The notes under the pieces: generated by a model
The model's database searches: none
Told to the model about the DNA's origin: nothing
The model's input: only the letters and a program-made list of their open reading frames with translations
Shown here: positions 1-9,102 of the stretch, piece after piece
How the letters are laid out: every line of letters begins with the position of its first letter
How positions within the stretch are numbered: position 1 is the first letter of the stretch
Translations under genes and position numbers: made by a program
Source: Ruminococcus sp.
GTDB lineage: Bacteria > Bacillota > Clostridia > Oscillospirales > Ruminococcaceae
Length of the DNA stretch: 64,000 nt
NCBI GenBank assembly: GCA_017525915.1
Contig: JAFXSC010000022.1
Span: forward strand, 310,001-374,000
Direction: 5' to 3'

Positions 1-1113
1 ACTTATACCGTTGATTTTCTCCTTGTGCTCGTTCTGAATATGAGCGTGATATTCCAGTCCTGCTTCGGCGGAGTGCATTTCTCGGTGAAGCACTATATCA
101 CTGCTATCGTTGCCATTGCTGCCTGCCGCGGAGGTTATCTCCTCTGCCGCGACTACCGCTGGCTTCAGAGAAAGAAGAAATACTTCTACATAGGCATAGG
201 AATATGTATGCTGCTCATTCTGACGCTCACCGGCAGCAGAAGTATGTGGATATCCATTGGCTCGTCAACTATACAGCCTTCGGAGTTCATGAAGCCTCTG
301 TTCATTCTCGCCTGCGCGACCTCAGTTACCGAACAGCTCAACAAGAAAAAGGTGCTCATATTCAATGTAGTCTATGAGAATATCACGCTTCTCGGACTGA
401 TGCTCGCAATATGCCTGCTTCAGTGGTGGTGCCGCGATCTCGGAAGTCTTCCGACGTTCATGGGCATATACATATGCGGCTTCCTTCTGAGGATATGTTA
501 TCCCAAAGCCAAGTTCTCGAAGAAAACCTTCATTACTGCCGGCATTGGTTTGATGATCGTTGCACTGATTGCTATAAAGCTCGCTCCGGACTACGTTCAG
601 GAGCGTCTGCACTCCGATATCTGGAATGATCAGGACGGCAGCGGCTATCAGCAGTCTCAGGCTCTCATCGGCATCGCAAACGGCGGCTGGATAGGCAAGG
701 GTCCCGGTCAGGGCGCTCTCTGCAATGTTTTCGCTCATGACAACGATATTGTATTCGCTACTGTATGCGAGGAATGGGGACTTCTCTACGCGCTGATGAT
801 GATATTCGTTCTGCTCATAATGATGGCTGTACCGCTTATCGTACCGCCGCGCTCATACTACCACGCAACTATGGCTGCCGGTGTATGCGCCGCATTCACG
901 GTTCAGACTGCGCTGAACATCTTCGGTTCTTGCAACATGATACCGTTCACAGGTGTTACTATACCGTTCATATCCTCGGGTGGAAGCTCAATGCTCGTCA
1001 GCGGATTCATGGCAGGTATGCTTATCGCTGCAGTATCACCTTCCCTTAAAGAACCGAAGCTCAGACCTGCAAGGCCAGCCATTCCTGCTCCGGCATGGAG
1101 GTATCAGAGATGA
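1..1113 (+). CDS. FtsW/RodA/SpoVE-family peptidoglycan polymerase (5' truncated)
   Basis: SEDS-family integral membrane protein that polymerises lipid II glycan strands together with a partner class B PBP. The reading frame is open to the first base of the window, so the true start lies outside; a GTG at 25 is only an internal candidate. It is polytopic. The family hallmark near the C-terminus reads PFTGVTIPFISSGGSS, and an upstream conserved block reads GSSTIQPSEFMKP. The stop overlaps the start of the PBP gene (ATGA), so the two are translationally coupled, the usual SEDS-PBP arrangement. FtsW, RodA and SpoVE cannot be told apart from this fragment; pairing with a short PbpA-like PBP favours a RodA/PbpA-type elongation pair. 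Confidence 0.9.
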   Translation, partial: TYTVDFLLVLVLNMSVIFQSCFGGVHFSVKHYITAIVAIAACRGGYLLCRDYRWLQRKKKYFYIGIGICMLLILTLTGSRSMWISIGSSTIQPSEFMKPLFILACATSVTEQLNKKKVLIFNVVYENITLLGLMLAICLLQWWCRDLGSLPTFMGIYICGFLLRICYPKAKFSKKTFITAGIGLMIVALIAIKLAPDYVQERLHSDIWNDQDGSGYQQSQALIGIANGGWIGKGPGQGALCNVFAHDNDIVFATVCEEWGLLYALMMIFVLLIMMAVPLIVPPRSYYHATMAAGVCAAFTVQTALNIFGSCNMIPFTGVTIPFISSGGSSMLVSGFMAGMLIAAVSPSLKEPKLRPARPAIPAPAWRYQR

Positions 1114-2495
1114 AAAGTATCAGACGATGCCAGCACATAATGAGCGTGTTTCTTGTCCTCTTCATTGCGGGAATGGTAACGCTCGTCGTAAAAATACAGC
1201 GTGAATCCTCCTTCTACATGATGAATTCGCGTGAGCACAAGCTCGGTATGGTATACGACAGGAACGGTGATATCCTCTATGATGGTACGCTTGAAGAAGG
1301 CGATACGAGCAAATACCCTGCCGGTCATTTCGTTGACGTCGGCAATATAATAGGCGATGACAAGGGACAGATGTCCAACACTCTCGTTGCCAGAAATCTC
1401 GACAAGCTTAACAATTACAGCTTCTCGGAAGGACTTGTCAGCCAAGGCGGCAAGGCGGCTATCTATACCACCCTCGACCACAAGGCAAATCAGGCAGTAT
1501 ACAACGCATTCTACGGTAATGACGGCTGTGCGGTCGCATATAATTACATAACCGGAGAGATCCTCGTTTCAACAAGTCTCCCCTCTGTTGACATCACCAA
1601 GGGCTATGACGATATTGACAGCTTCCGCAGCGGCACACTGCTCTCAAAAACGCTACGCAGAACAGTTCCCGGCTCGACGCAGAAGGTATCGACTGTGCTC
1701 TCAGCCCTCGAAATAATGGGCGCTGACAAGCTCCTCGCCAAGAGCTTTACCTGCACCGGAAAATACATTAACAAGGACGGAAAGGAGATTGACTGCCACG
1801 AGATATACGGCGGTCATGGCACTCTGAACCTCCAGCAGGCTGTTGAGAAGAGCTGTAATCCCTATTTTGCACAGCTCATAGAGGACCCTGACCTTCCGCT
1901 CTCCAAGCTCATATCCCAGTACCGCAAGCTCGGCTATGCCGTTAATGATGACGCCCCCGGGTATTTCAGCATTGATGGTATCGAATGCGAAAAAGCTTCC
2001 ACCACTCTCACCGACCCGTACGACTTCCAGACGCAGTGGGGCTGCATCGGTCAGGGCGATACACTTGTAAGTCCTGTACAGCTTATGATGTGGCAGAGCG
2101 CAATCGCAAACGGTACCGGAAAAATGACCATGCCCCACCTGATAAGCAAGGTCACTGACGTAAAGGGTAAAGTCAAAGAGACCGCTTCTGTCAACCATTC
2201 GGGAAGGCTGTTCTCAGCAGATACAGCCACTGCGATGAAGCAGATACTCCGTACAAACGGTGCGAACAACTATTCCTACCTGATATACGGCTACGATCTC
2301 GCGATCAAGAGCGGTACTGCACAGGTAGAAGAGGGCAACAAGGAAAACTCCCTGCTCGTTGGCTTCGTTGACGATCCTGACTTCCCTGTCGCTTTCTGCG
2401 TAGTTGTCGAGGACAGAAACAGTACCTATGTGAAACCGGAATACATCGTTCAGGTCATGCTCGATTCGCTCTCTGCTGATATCAAGACCGAATAA
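1110..2495 (+). CDS. Class B penicillin-binding protein (PbpA/PBP2-like transpeptidase)
   Basis: D,D-transpeptidase that cross-links peptidoglycan outside the membrane. An in-frame ATG lies at 1095, but a GGAGGT sits at about 1096-1101, eight bases before the ATG at 1110, so 1110 is preferred (461 aa). There is one N-terminal membrane anchor (about residues 8-25). The three transpeptidase motifs are present: STQK (S189, K192), SCN at about 248-250 and KSGT at about 400-403. At about 460 residues it is a short class B enzyme without a PASTA tail. The 4-base overlap with the SEDS gene upstream indicates that they are co-translated as a complex. Confidence 0.92.
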   Translation: MKSIRRCQHIMSVFLVLFIAGMVTLVVKIQRESSFYMMNSREHKLGMVYDRNGDILYDGTLEEGDTSKYPAGHFVDVGNIIGDDKGQMSNTLVARNLDKLNNYSFSEGLVSQGGKAAIYTTLDHKANQAVYNAFYGNDGCAVAYNYITGEILVSTSLPSVDITKGYDDIDSFRSGTLLSKTLRRTVPGSTQKVSTVLSALEIMGADKLLAKSFTCTGKYINKDGKEIDCHEIYGGHGTLNLQQAVEKSCNPYFAQLIEDPDLPLSKLISQYRKLGYAVNDDAPGYFSIDGIECEKASTTLTDPYDFQTQWGCIGQGDTLVSPVQLMMWQSAIANGTGKMTMPHLISKVTDVKGKVKETASVNHSGRLFSADTATAMKQILRTNGANNYSYLIYGYDLAIKSGTAQVEEGNKENSLLVGFVDDPDFPVAFCVVVEDRNSTYVKPEYIVQVMLDSLSADIKTE

Positions 2496-2561
2496 TTCTG
2501 TTATATTTAACAAATATTAGCTTTCTTATTTGTGTACATCAACAAATTTGACAAAATTCCC

Positions 2562-2590
2562 TTGTATATTTTTTGCAATAATGGTATAAT
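2562..2590 (+). promoter_or_regulatory. Sigma-A-type promoter of hpf
   Basis: TTGTAT (2562-2567), 17-bp spacer, TATAAT (2585-2590), about 50 bases before the hpf start. The leader after it contains a small hairpin (TTAGC/GCTAA) just before the AAGGAGG ribosome binding site. The remainder of the 2496-2641 gap is AT-rich with nothing else recognised. Confidence 0.7.
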
Positions 2591-2641
2591 ATAACCATAA
2601 AGTTATGCTTTAGCTTTGCTAAGGCTTAAAGGAGGACTACT

Positions 2642-3169
2642 ATGAAAACTACTATTACAGCCAAAAAAATGCAGATACCGCAGAACTTTACAGAATACGC
2701 AGAAAAAAGGATCGATTCAAGACTCGGAAAATTCTTCGGCGATGACGCTGATGCAAAGATCGTTATCGCTGAGGTCAAGACACAGATTGTGCTCGAGCTT
2801 ACAGTCAGGTACAACAGCATGATTTTCCGCGCAGAGCGCTCAGCTGAGGACAAGTACGTTGCCCTCGATGATGCAATAGATAAGATCATCAGACAGATCA
2901 GAAAGAACAAGACCAAGGTCGAGAAGAAACTCAAGGATACAGCTTTCAAGGAGGCATTCGCCTACCCTGTTCCCGATACTGTAGACTACGAAGTCGTTAA
3001 GCATAAGAAGTTCAAGCTCCGCCCGATGAGTGTTGACGAGGCTATACTCCAGATGAATATGCTCGACCACGAATTCTTCATGTTCACGAATGGTGATACA
3101 GGTCTTATCAACGTCGTATACAAGCGCGACGACGGCAATTATTCAGTTCTTGAGCCGGACAACGGCTGA
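2642..3169 (+). CDS. hpf: Ribosome hibernation promoting factor, long form
   Basis: Binds the 30S decoding region and dimerises 70S ribosomes into inactive 100S particles in stationary phase or starvation. The 175-aa length and two-domain structure match the long HPF of Firmicutes. The N-terminal RaiA/S30AE domain covers about residues 1-100. A charged linker (RKNKTKVEKKL) and a C-terminal dimerisation domain of about 60 residues follow, the latter with the typical KHKKFKLRPMSVDEAI. A strong AAGGAGG precedes the ATG. The gene stands alone between its own promoter and a hairpin terminator. Confidence 0.93.
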   Translation: MKTTITAKKMQIPQNFTEYAEKRIDSRLGKFFGDDADAKIVIAEVKTQIVLELTVRYNSMIFRAERSAEDKYVALDDAIDKIIRQIRKNKTKVEKKLKDTAFKEAFAYPVPDTVDYEVVKHKKFKLRPMSVDEAILQMNMLDHEFFMFTNGDTGLINVVYKRDDGNYSVLEPDNG

Positions 3170-3185
3170 CATCACATCAAAACTT

Positions 3186-3207
3186 ATGCCGGACTTTTGT
3201 CCGGCAT
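3186..3207 (+). terminator. Hairpin terminator after hpf
   Basis: Perfect 9-bp stem ATGCCGGAC/GTCCGGCAT with a TTTT loop, followed by ATTGATTATT. The T-tract is interrupted, so some read-through into the LUD gene is possible. Confidence 0.65.
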
Positions 3208-3227
3208 ATTGATTATTGGAGGTAATC

Positions 3228-3899
3228 ATGGATATCAACAAAAAAACGGCACTTGAAAAGCGCATCATGGCAGTCGGCGAAAAGCTGAAAAAGAATAACA
3301 TGGAGTTCTACTACGCTGAAACAGCAAAGGACGTTCGCCCTATCGTTGAAAAGCTCATGCCGGAGGGCTGCACTGTCACCCACGGCGGCTCTGTAAGCAT
3401 GACGGAATGCGGTATCAGGGAGCTTCTCGCTTCCGGAAGATACAACTATCTCGACCGCTCAAAGGCTGCAACTGCCGAAGAGGTTAAGCAGATATACCGC
3501 AGTGCCTTCTCCGCCGATGTGTTCATTTCAAGTGCAAATGCAATAACCGAGGACGGCGTCCTCTACAATGTTGACGGAAACAGCAACCGCATCGCCGCTA
3601 TCGCTTACGGTCCGGATTCTGTTATTATCATCGCCGGATACAACAAGATCGTCCGCGACCTTCATGAGGCAGAGCTCCGCGTAAAGACGGAAGCGGCTCC
3701 TCCGAACTGCGTAAGGCTAAGCTGTGATACCTACTGTGCAAATGCCGGCGAATGTGTGTCTCTCAGCAAGGCTTCGCACCAGATGTCGGACGGCTGCTCC
3801 GGTGACGGAAGGATCTGCTGCAATTACCTCATCTCCGCACAGCAGAGGCACAAGGGACGCATAAAGGTCATCATCGTCGGCGAAGAGCTCGGGTATTGA
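3228..3899 (+). CDS. LUD-domain protein (LutC/YkgG-like, DUF162)
   Basis: The LUD family includes the LutB/LutC lactate-utilisation proteins. Most clostridial members are stand-alone and of unproven substrate. The start is ATG 3228, seven bases after GGAGGT; a frame extension to TTG 3216 would run through the ribosome binding site. The 223-aa protein has the LUD core (THGGSVSMTECGI, then DVFISSANAITEDG and NRIAAIAYGP). Its C-terminal cysteine cluster (CDTYC, GEC, GRICCNYL) corresponds to the CxTGxCxxCxSPxRICN metal or Fe-S-like motif of this subfamily. It is followed 3 bases later by the CotH lipoprotein gene, so they are probably one transcript. Function beyond family membership is not inferred. 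Confidence 0.82.
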   Translation: MDINKKTALEKRIMAVGEKLKKNNMEFYYAETAKDVRPIVEKLMPEGCTVTHGGSVSMTECGIRELLASGRYNYLDRSKAATAEEVKQIYRSAFSADVFISSANAITEDGVLYNVDGNSNRIAAIAYGPDSVIIIAGYNKIVRDLHEAELRVKTEAAPPNCVRLSCDTYCANAGECVSLSKASHQMSDGCSGDGRICCNYLISAQQRHKGRIKVIIVGEELGY

Positions 3900-3902
3900 T
3901 AT

Positions 3903-5597
3903 ATGCAGAAGTACAAAGTTAAAACCAAACTCGCAGCACTCCTTGCCGTATTCTTTTCACTGACCTCCGCAGGCTGTTCGTCGGGCGGCGGCAGCAGTTC
4001 CATCGAGCTTCCCACGTTTGAAGCTGAGGATACGACCGAAGCAACTCAGGGCACTTCCGCTGAGACTACGACCAGAAAGCTCGCCGTCACCACAGAACCC
4101 CAGACTGTGAAGGCTACTGAACCTGCTCCTGCAAAGACTGGTTCAATGCCGGTAATATCTATCAATACAAAGAATACTGCCAGCAGCGCCCTCAGATTTG
4201 TCACTGAGCCTGTTGCAGGTCATGTTTCACACGCCATATCTACATGGACTCCCGGTTATGTTATACCTCCCGAGCCTTACTACGAAGCCTGTACGATAAC
4301 TGTTACCGATACCGACAGTACCGTCCTTCTTGATTCCGAAGAAGCTGACGTCAAGGTCAGGGGTAACTGGACAACTACCTACGATAAAAAGCCGCTGAGG
4401 ATAAAATTCAGCCAGAAGCAGTCCATGCTCGGACTTAATGACGGCGCTGAGTGTAAAAACTGGGTGCTTCTTGCGGAATACAAGGATTACTCCATGCTCC
4501 GCGACAAGACTGCACTTTCCATTGCACGCGAGATCCTCGGCAGTGACGGCCTTTACGCTTCCGATGCCGCCCTTGCGGAGGTATACATCAACGGAAACTA
4601 CTGGGGCGTTTACCTTCTCACCGAGTTCCAGCAGGTAAACAGTGACCGCGTGGATATAACAAAGCCCAAGGACGGCTACGGCGGTACCGATATAGGCTAT
4701 TTCCTTGAATTTGACGGATACTATTCCAACGAAGACGCGCTGCACAGCTTCCTGCCGGACTATCACGGCAACGCTCCCCTCTCCCCCTACGACGGCAATG
4801 ACGGAAGCGGCAGAAAAGTAAAGTGTCTTAGTGACGGCAGCAACCCGTATAAGGAAGATGTAGGTATCACTATAAAAAGCGATATCAATTCTCCCGAGCA
4901 GAGAGATTTCATTGAGAATTACATAAACGGTGTTTATGCGATAATGTACAATGCCGCATACTACGGCGAAGCTTACGTTTTCACAGATGACATGAAGACC
5001 ATAAAGGAGGCTCCTGAAATGTCTCCGGAGGACGCCGTCAAGGCTGTTGTCGATGTGGATTCACTTGCCGATAGCTATATCCTGAACGAGCTTTTCTGCG
5101 ATGCAGACCTCTACTGGTCGAGCTTCTTCATGGACGTTGATTTCGGAGAGGGTGGAAGCAAAAAGCTCCGTTTTGAAGCACCGTGGGACTTCGATTCCGC
5201 ACTCGGCAACAAGGATCGCTGTGCCGACGCTCAGGGCTTCTACGCGGCAAATGAACTCTATGACGTAAACGATACCTATATCTCTGTCAATCCGTGGCTC
5301 ACCGTTCTCATGTATGAGGACTGGTTCCAGAATATAATCAAGGACAAGTGGACTGCCGCATACGACGGCGGCGTTATCACGCGTGCGCTCGACGATATCA
5401 GCAGCGACAGCACTGTACATGAGAAGGCTTTCGCAGACAACTACAAGAAATGGCGTAACAATACCACCACAAGCGATGTCAGCTCCGAGCTGTGCTATAA
5501 GGCTCTGCATTGCAGCACAGAAAAAGAAGCGGCTGATTATCTTGCGGATTGGCTTTCAAAGCGTGCCGGTTTCATGAACGAGCACTGGCACAAATAA
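3903..5597 (+). CDS. CotH-family lipoprotein (putative secreted protein kinase-like)
   Basis: CotH domains are atypical secretory-pathway kinases first known from Bacillus spore coats. Many copies occur in cellulosomal ruminococci, often fused to dockerins. Here a lipoprotein signal peptide ends in LTSAGC (Cys25), so the protein should be anchored outside the membrane. A Ser/Thr-rich linker covers about residues 26-90. The CotH core follows, with RGNWTTTYDKKPLRIKF, LLAEYKDYSMLRDKTAL and the putative metal-binding APWDFDSALGN. No dockerin or CBM is present. The gene starts 3 bases after the LUD stop with no clear ribosome binding site, suggesting coupling. It converges with the dockerin-bearing GH44 gene and shares a terminator with it. 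Kinase activity and target are not demonstrated for this branch. Confidence 0.85.
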   Translation: MQKYKVKTKLAALLAVFFSLTSAGCSSGGGSSSIELPTFEAEDTTEATQGTSAETTTRKLAVTTEPQTVKATEPAPAKTGSMPVISINTKNTASSALRFVTEPVAGHVSHAISTWTPGYVIPPEPYYEACTITVTDTDSTVLLDSEEADVKVRGNWTTTYDKKPLRIKFSQKQSMLGLNDGAECKNWVLLAEYKDYSMLRDKTALSIAREILGSDGLYASDAALAEVYINGNYWGVYLLTEFQQVNSDRVDITKPKDGYGGTDIGYFLEFDGYYSNEDALHSFLPDYHGNAPLSPYDGNDGSGRKVKCLSDGSNPYKEDVGITIKSDINSPEQRDFIENYINGVYAIMYNAAYYGEAYVFTDDMKTIKEAPEMSPEDAVKAVVDVDSLADSYILNELFCDADLYWSSFFMDVDFGEGGSKKLRFEAPWDFDSALGNKDRCADAQGFYAANELYDVNDTYISVNPWLTVLMYEDWFQNIIKDKWTAAYDGGVITRALDDISSDSTVHEKAFADNYKKWRNNTTTSDVSSELCYKALHCSTEKEAADYLADWLSKRAGFMNEHWHK

Positions 5598-5607
5598 CCG
5601 GTAATAC

Positions 5608-5639
5608 AATACGGGCGCACATAACAGTGCGCCCGTATT
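5608..5639. terminator. Bidirectional terminator between CotH and GH44 genes
   Basis: Perfect 13-bp stem AATACGGGCGCAC/GTGCGCCCGTATT with a six-base loop, lying between two convergent genes. A T-rich stretch follows on the plus side. The GGGCGCAC/GTGCGCCC core recurs in the terminator at 13402-13422. Confidence 0.8.
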
Positions 5640-5656
5640 CATGTTTCTATTCTCTT

Positions 5657-8062
5657 TTATGCGGGAAGTTTGGGGATTATACCAAGCTTATACTGCTGTA
5701 TCGCAAGAGCGTCCTTGTTGGTCACGCCGTCGCCGGTATTCTTGACGTCACCGTTCTTTACGCCCTTTGCTGTGATGCCGTCAGGTCTGCCCTCACCGTA
5801 CTTGTCAGGATTTGTTACAGCCTGCATTATGAGCACTGCGTCTGCCATGTTGACATCGCCGTCACAGTTGGCATCGCCGTATACAACATCGTCCTCACTG
5901 CTGCCTGACGAAGGATCGGTAGGATCCTGTGCGCCTTCAAACTCATATACCATTGTGATGTAGTTATAGGTCACTGAAACGTCTGCGCCCTTATTGTCGT
6001 TCGTGGAGGACTTCCACCAGTCCTGAAATTCGATATAGGTATCCTTAACGGTCGCAGGCTCGTCTTCAAGATTTGTAGTTTCATCTATCGGGATAGTGAA
6101 TGTGCCGTCAAATACAACTACATTATCAGCAGTTCCTCCGCCGTATGAGAAGGACTTGCTTCCCCAGTGAGAAACACCGTCAGCGGTAACGAGCTTGTTG
6201 AAGCAAAGACCGCCGCCGCCGCCGTACCAGGTCGCTCCGGAGGTGCAGCTTGCTGTGGTATTGATGATTATCTTTTTGAGAGCTGTAACATCTTCGATTG
6301 GTATCATAGGAAGACCGTTCACTGACTTTTCAAGATCATCAAAAACGAACTTGACTTCCTTTGTTGTGATGTTCGGTGCCTCATAGAGCTTTTCATCAGT
6401 TGCCTTGTCCGAAATAACAATCTGTGCAACTGAAAGCGGAGGAAGCTCAACCTCTATCTTATCTCCTGAAAGGTCGTTCTGTACGTCGATAACGCGGATA
6501 TCGCTGTGGTCGGAAGTAATAGCGTATACAACAGCGCTCTTGTAATCGGAAGCGCCGCCGCTTATTGCTATCTCAGCCTTCTGGGTCTTTGTCAGATCCT
6601 TGTTGGAGAGGACTACCTTCACCTTTGAGGTATCGTCATCGTCTATAGAAGCAAATGCTGCTGCTAGTGAGAGATCCTCGGTAGATGTGCTGACGAGCTT
6701 GTTGCCGAATGCTGAGCCCTTGCCGTCATAATTGGTGTAGAGGTTGATTGCAGACTCAACGAAAGGACACTCGGAAAGTGTTCCCCAGTAAGTTGCGAAG
6801 TAAACATTGTTGAGTGCAAAAGCTCCGAGAGCCTCTGCTTCTGCGATACCTGTCCTTATGTCCTTGCCTGTAACCTTCTCGTTGGCAATATTGCCGAGGT
6901 TGTACTCGGATACCGCAAGCTTCGTGCCAGGATAATACTTCTCAATGGACTCCTGAAGCCTTGTGAGGAACGGGAAGTATGCAGCTCCCCACGGCTGGAG
7001 CCAGCTGTTCTCTACATAAGTCGGGTCATAAAGGCTTCTTGCTGCCTGGAGGATATCGTCATTTGAGTTTATGCCCTGTGAATAGTAATGAACATCGAAC
7101 ACATCGAGAAGACGCTTGCCGCTTTCTGTCTCAGCCTTCTTCATCTGCTCAAGGTAGTAGTCAACGAACCATGTATAGTTAGACTTGACTGCCGTCCATT
7201 CCTCATCAGTGTATTTGCCTGTGACTGCACCGGTCGCCTTGTCCTTTATCTCGGAACCGTCGCCACAGTTCATACACGGAAGCATTCCCCAGAAGGCAGG
7301 TCCGAAGATCTCAGCATCGGGATCAACGTCCTTTACTACCTTTGCGAGCTCTATCGACTTGCCGATGAGCTCAGTGCTGGAGACCTCATCGGGGTGGAGA
7401 TAAGGGTGAGTATCGTTCCAGAGAACAGGCTCATTATCAAGGCTGTAAGCCTGGATACCTGCATCAGTTTTAGCACCGCCGAGCTTCTGGACAAGATAAT
7501 TCACGAATTCGTCCATATAAACAACGCCGTCAGTGAGGTCGGGCTCGAGGGAAAGATCGCCTTCCTTCTTGAATTCGACCTTGTTCCAGCGCGATGAGGG
7601 AGCTGTCTGATCTGCTGTAACGTCTCCGGCCTTGTCTGCTGCAACATAGCCAGCCATCTGAAGGGTCGCAAGCTTGTACGCAATCTTGTTCTTCACGCCT
7701 ATCTGAGAGAACTTACGGGGTGCAGCAGCAGGACCTTCTGTGGAATCGCCCTGATTTGTGTCTGAGCTGTTGTGCCAGTCCTCACCGGCGTTGGACCAGT
7801 TGGTCTCCCAGTTGTAGCCGGTAAAGCGGTTGCCGCCCTGACGGATAGCGTTTACTGTAACGTTCTTGACGCTTGACGAATCAAAAGCGTTAACGCCGTA
7901 GATATAGGGGCTGATATCCTTCTTTTCAGCGGTGAGGTCAACGCTGACTTTCATAGAGTAGCTTTCGCTGCCCTCTGCTGACGCGCCCGATGAGGGTACT
8001 AGGGCTGCGTTCGAGATCGCGCAGATTCCGGCAAGGAATCCCGCAAAGCTTCTTTTTACCAT
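5657..8062 (-). CDS. Cellulosomal GH44 endoglucanase/xyloglucanase with CBM and dockerin
   Basis: Secreted glycoside hydrolase family 44 enzyme; the family cleaves beta-1,4-glucans, often xyloglucan. A signal peptide spans about residues 1-30. The GH44 catalytic domain is about 40-560, with the expected acid/base Glu in SLDNEP (E211) and nucleophile Glu in AVSEYNLG (E386). A beta-rich module at about 575-715 (WYGGGGGLCF, EFQDWWKSS) resembles the Ruminococcus CBM found behind GH44 enzymes (CBM76, from memory). Residues about 727-801 are a dockerin with two calcium-loop repeats, GDANCDGDVNMADAVLIMQ and GDVKNTGDGVTNKDALAIQ, which attach it to a scaffoldin cohesin. The start has AAAGGAG eight bases upstream. 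It sits 36 bp after an XRE regulator on the same strand, probably in one operon. Confidence 0.92.
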   Translation of the reverse strand: MVKRSFAGFLAGICAISNAALVPSSGASAEGSESYSMKVSVDLTAEKKDISPYIYGVNAFDSSSVKNVTVNAIRQGGNRFTGYNWETNWSNAGEDWHNSSDTNQGDSTEGPAAAPRKFSQIGVKNKIAYKLATLQMAGYVAADKAGDVTADQTAPSSRWNKVEFKKEGDLSLEPDLTDGVVYMDEFVNYLVQKLGGAKTDAGIQAYSLDNEPVLWNDTHPYLHPDEVSSTELIGKSIELAKVVKDVDPDAEIFGPAFWGMLPCMNCGDGSEIKDKATGAVTGKYTDEEWTAVKSNYTWFVDYYLEQMKKAETESGKRLLDVFDVHYYSQGINSNDDILQAARSLYDPTYVENSWLQPWGAAYFPFLTRLQESIEKYYPGTKLAVSEYNLGNIANEKVTGKDIRTGIAEAEALGAFALNNVYFATYWGTLSECPFVESAINLYTNYDGKGSAFGNKLVSTSTEDLSLAAAFASIDDDDTSKVKVVLSNKDLTKTQKAEIAISGGASDYKSAVVYAITSDHSDIRVIDVQNDLSGDKIEVELPPLSVAQIVISDKATDEKLYEAPNITTKEVKFVFDDLEKSVNGLPMIPIEDVTALKKIIINTTASCTSGATWYGGGGGLCFNKLVTADGVSHWGSKSFSYGGGTADNVVVFDGTFTIPIDETTNLEDEPATVKDTYIEFQDWWKSSTNDNKGADVSVTYNYITMVYEFEGAQDPTDPSSGSSEDDVVYGDANCDGDVNMADAVLIMQAVTNPDKYGEGRPDGITAKGVKNGDVKNTGDGVTNKDALAIQQYKLGIIPKLPA

Positions 8063-8081
8063 AGTTTTACTCCTTTATTAT

Positions 8082-8098
8082 TGCGCTTTCAGAGCGCA
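8082..8098 (-). other. Intercistronic hairpin between regulator and GH44
   Basis: 6-bp stem TGCGCT/AGCGCA with a five-base loop, starting right at the regulator stop codon and ending about 20 bases before the GH44 start. It has no T-run, so it is more likely an mRNA processing or stability element than a terminator. Confidence 0.4.
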
Positions 8099-9007
8099 TT
8101 ATTTACTGTCATTTGTGTTCCTGAAGGGTGCTCTGTTCCATATGTCTATGTCCGGTTCACGGCAGGTGAGGAAGTTGACGAGGGACTCAGCTATCGTAAG
8201 AACTGCCACAAGAGGGATATTGTGGACATAACCATAGATCGGGAATGGCTCCCCGCCGGTATCGGCAGTGAGCTCCCACATGATGCCGAATCTCACAAGG
8301 CGCTCAACAATGTCGGATACGACCTCGGGGTCGATGCCAAGCTTTTTGGAGAGGCATTCCTTGGTGAGTATAAAGTTTCTTCCGAGGGTCTCCGCGTAGC
8401 ATATTATCCTTAAAGCCTTCTCATCTGCAAGTATTCCGAAAAGCTCAAGTATACGCGGCTGAACTCTGAAATAGCTGTTAATGCCGTTTTCCGGTATCCT
8501 TATGAAACAGGCGTACTGCATATCCTGGTTGAGCCTTGCGAATGCAAGCTCATGGTCAGTTCTGAGATGGGCGAACGTTTCGTTTGCGAACGCCTCGGGG
8601 AAGCGTATAGTCTCGGGAGGGGTGTTGAGGTTATACGCGCTCAGGATACTGTAAAAATGCTCGATGACGAATCTTCCGCGGTCGTCTGCCGGAAGCTTCT
8701 GCACTTCGTCCGCTGCTGAGATGTTTACATCAACTCTGCCGTCCTCGTCCCTGAGTCCGAAAAGGACATCAAGCGAGACGTCAAGTACCTTTGAGAGCTG
8801 AGGGAGCAGTTCACAGTCAGGGTAACTGCCCTTTTCCCATTTAGATACAGCCTGCGGAGTTACCATCATTGCGGAGGCGAGCTGGCTCTGGGTCATGCCT
8901 GCCTTTTTTCTGTATTTCACAAGATTGCTGCTGAATTTCATTTCCATTGCAAGAACATCCTCTCCGGAATATACCCGCTCGGAAGATACTCTGCTCTGCT
9001 TTTTCAT
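8099..9007 (-). CDS. XRE-family transcriptional regulator next to GH44
   Basis: 302-aa cytoplasmic regulator. A lambda-repressor-type helix-turn-helix lies at about residues 27-80 (KKAGMTQSQLASAMMVTPQAVSKWEKG without gaps, listed here as two parts: KKAGMTQSQLA and MVTPQAVSKWEKG). The rest resembles a winged-helix or sensor region and I cannot name it. The 9007 start has a poor ribosome binding site. An in-frame ATG at 8947 is preceded by GGAGAGG and would give about 282 aa, still with the whole HTH. The gene is directly upstream of the GH44 gene, suggesting that it controls this cellulosomal enzyme and itself. It is more than an Xre domain alone, since about 220 residues follow the HTH. Confidence 0.8.
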   Translation of the reverse strand: MKKQSRVSSERVYSGEDVLAMEMKFSSNLVKYRKKAGMTQSQLASAMMVTPQAVSKWEKGSYPDCELLPQLSKVLDVSLDVLFGLRDEDGRVDVNISAADEVQKLPADDRGRFVIEHFYSILSAYNLNTPPETIRFPEAFANETFAHLRTDHELAFARLNQDMQYACFIRIPENGINSYFRVQPRILELFGILADEKALRIICYAETLGRNFILTKECLSKKLGIDPEVVSDIVERLVRFGIMWELTADTGGEPFPIYGYVHNIPLVAVLTIAESLVNFLTCREPDIDIWNRAPFRNTNDSK

Positions 9008-9033
9008 CGTTCACACTCGCTTTTCACTTTATG

Positions 9034-9062
9034 ATTATATGATATCACATTCAGCGGTTGAA
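9034..9062 (-). promoter_or_regulatory. Promoter of the XRE-GH44 operon
   Basis: On the minus strand: TTCAAC (9062-9057), 17-bp spacer, TATAAT (9039-9034). The -10 is perfect and the -35 weak, as expected for a promoter needing an activator. Confidence 0.55.
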
Positions 9063-9102
9063 TACAAGCAAGGCATTCTTTGCGGGATAAAACTTGCCGT
9101 TG

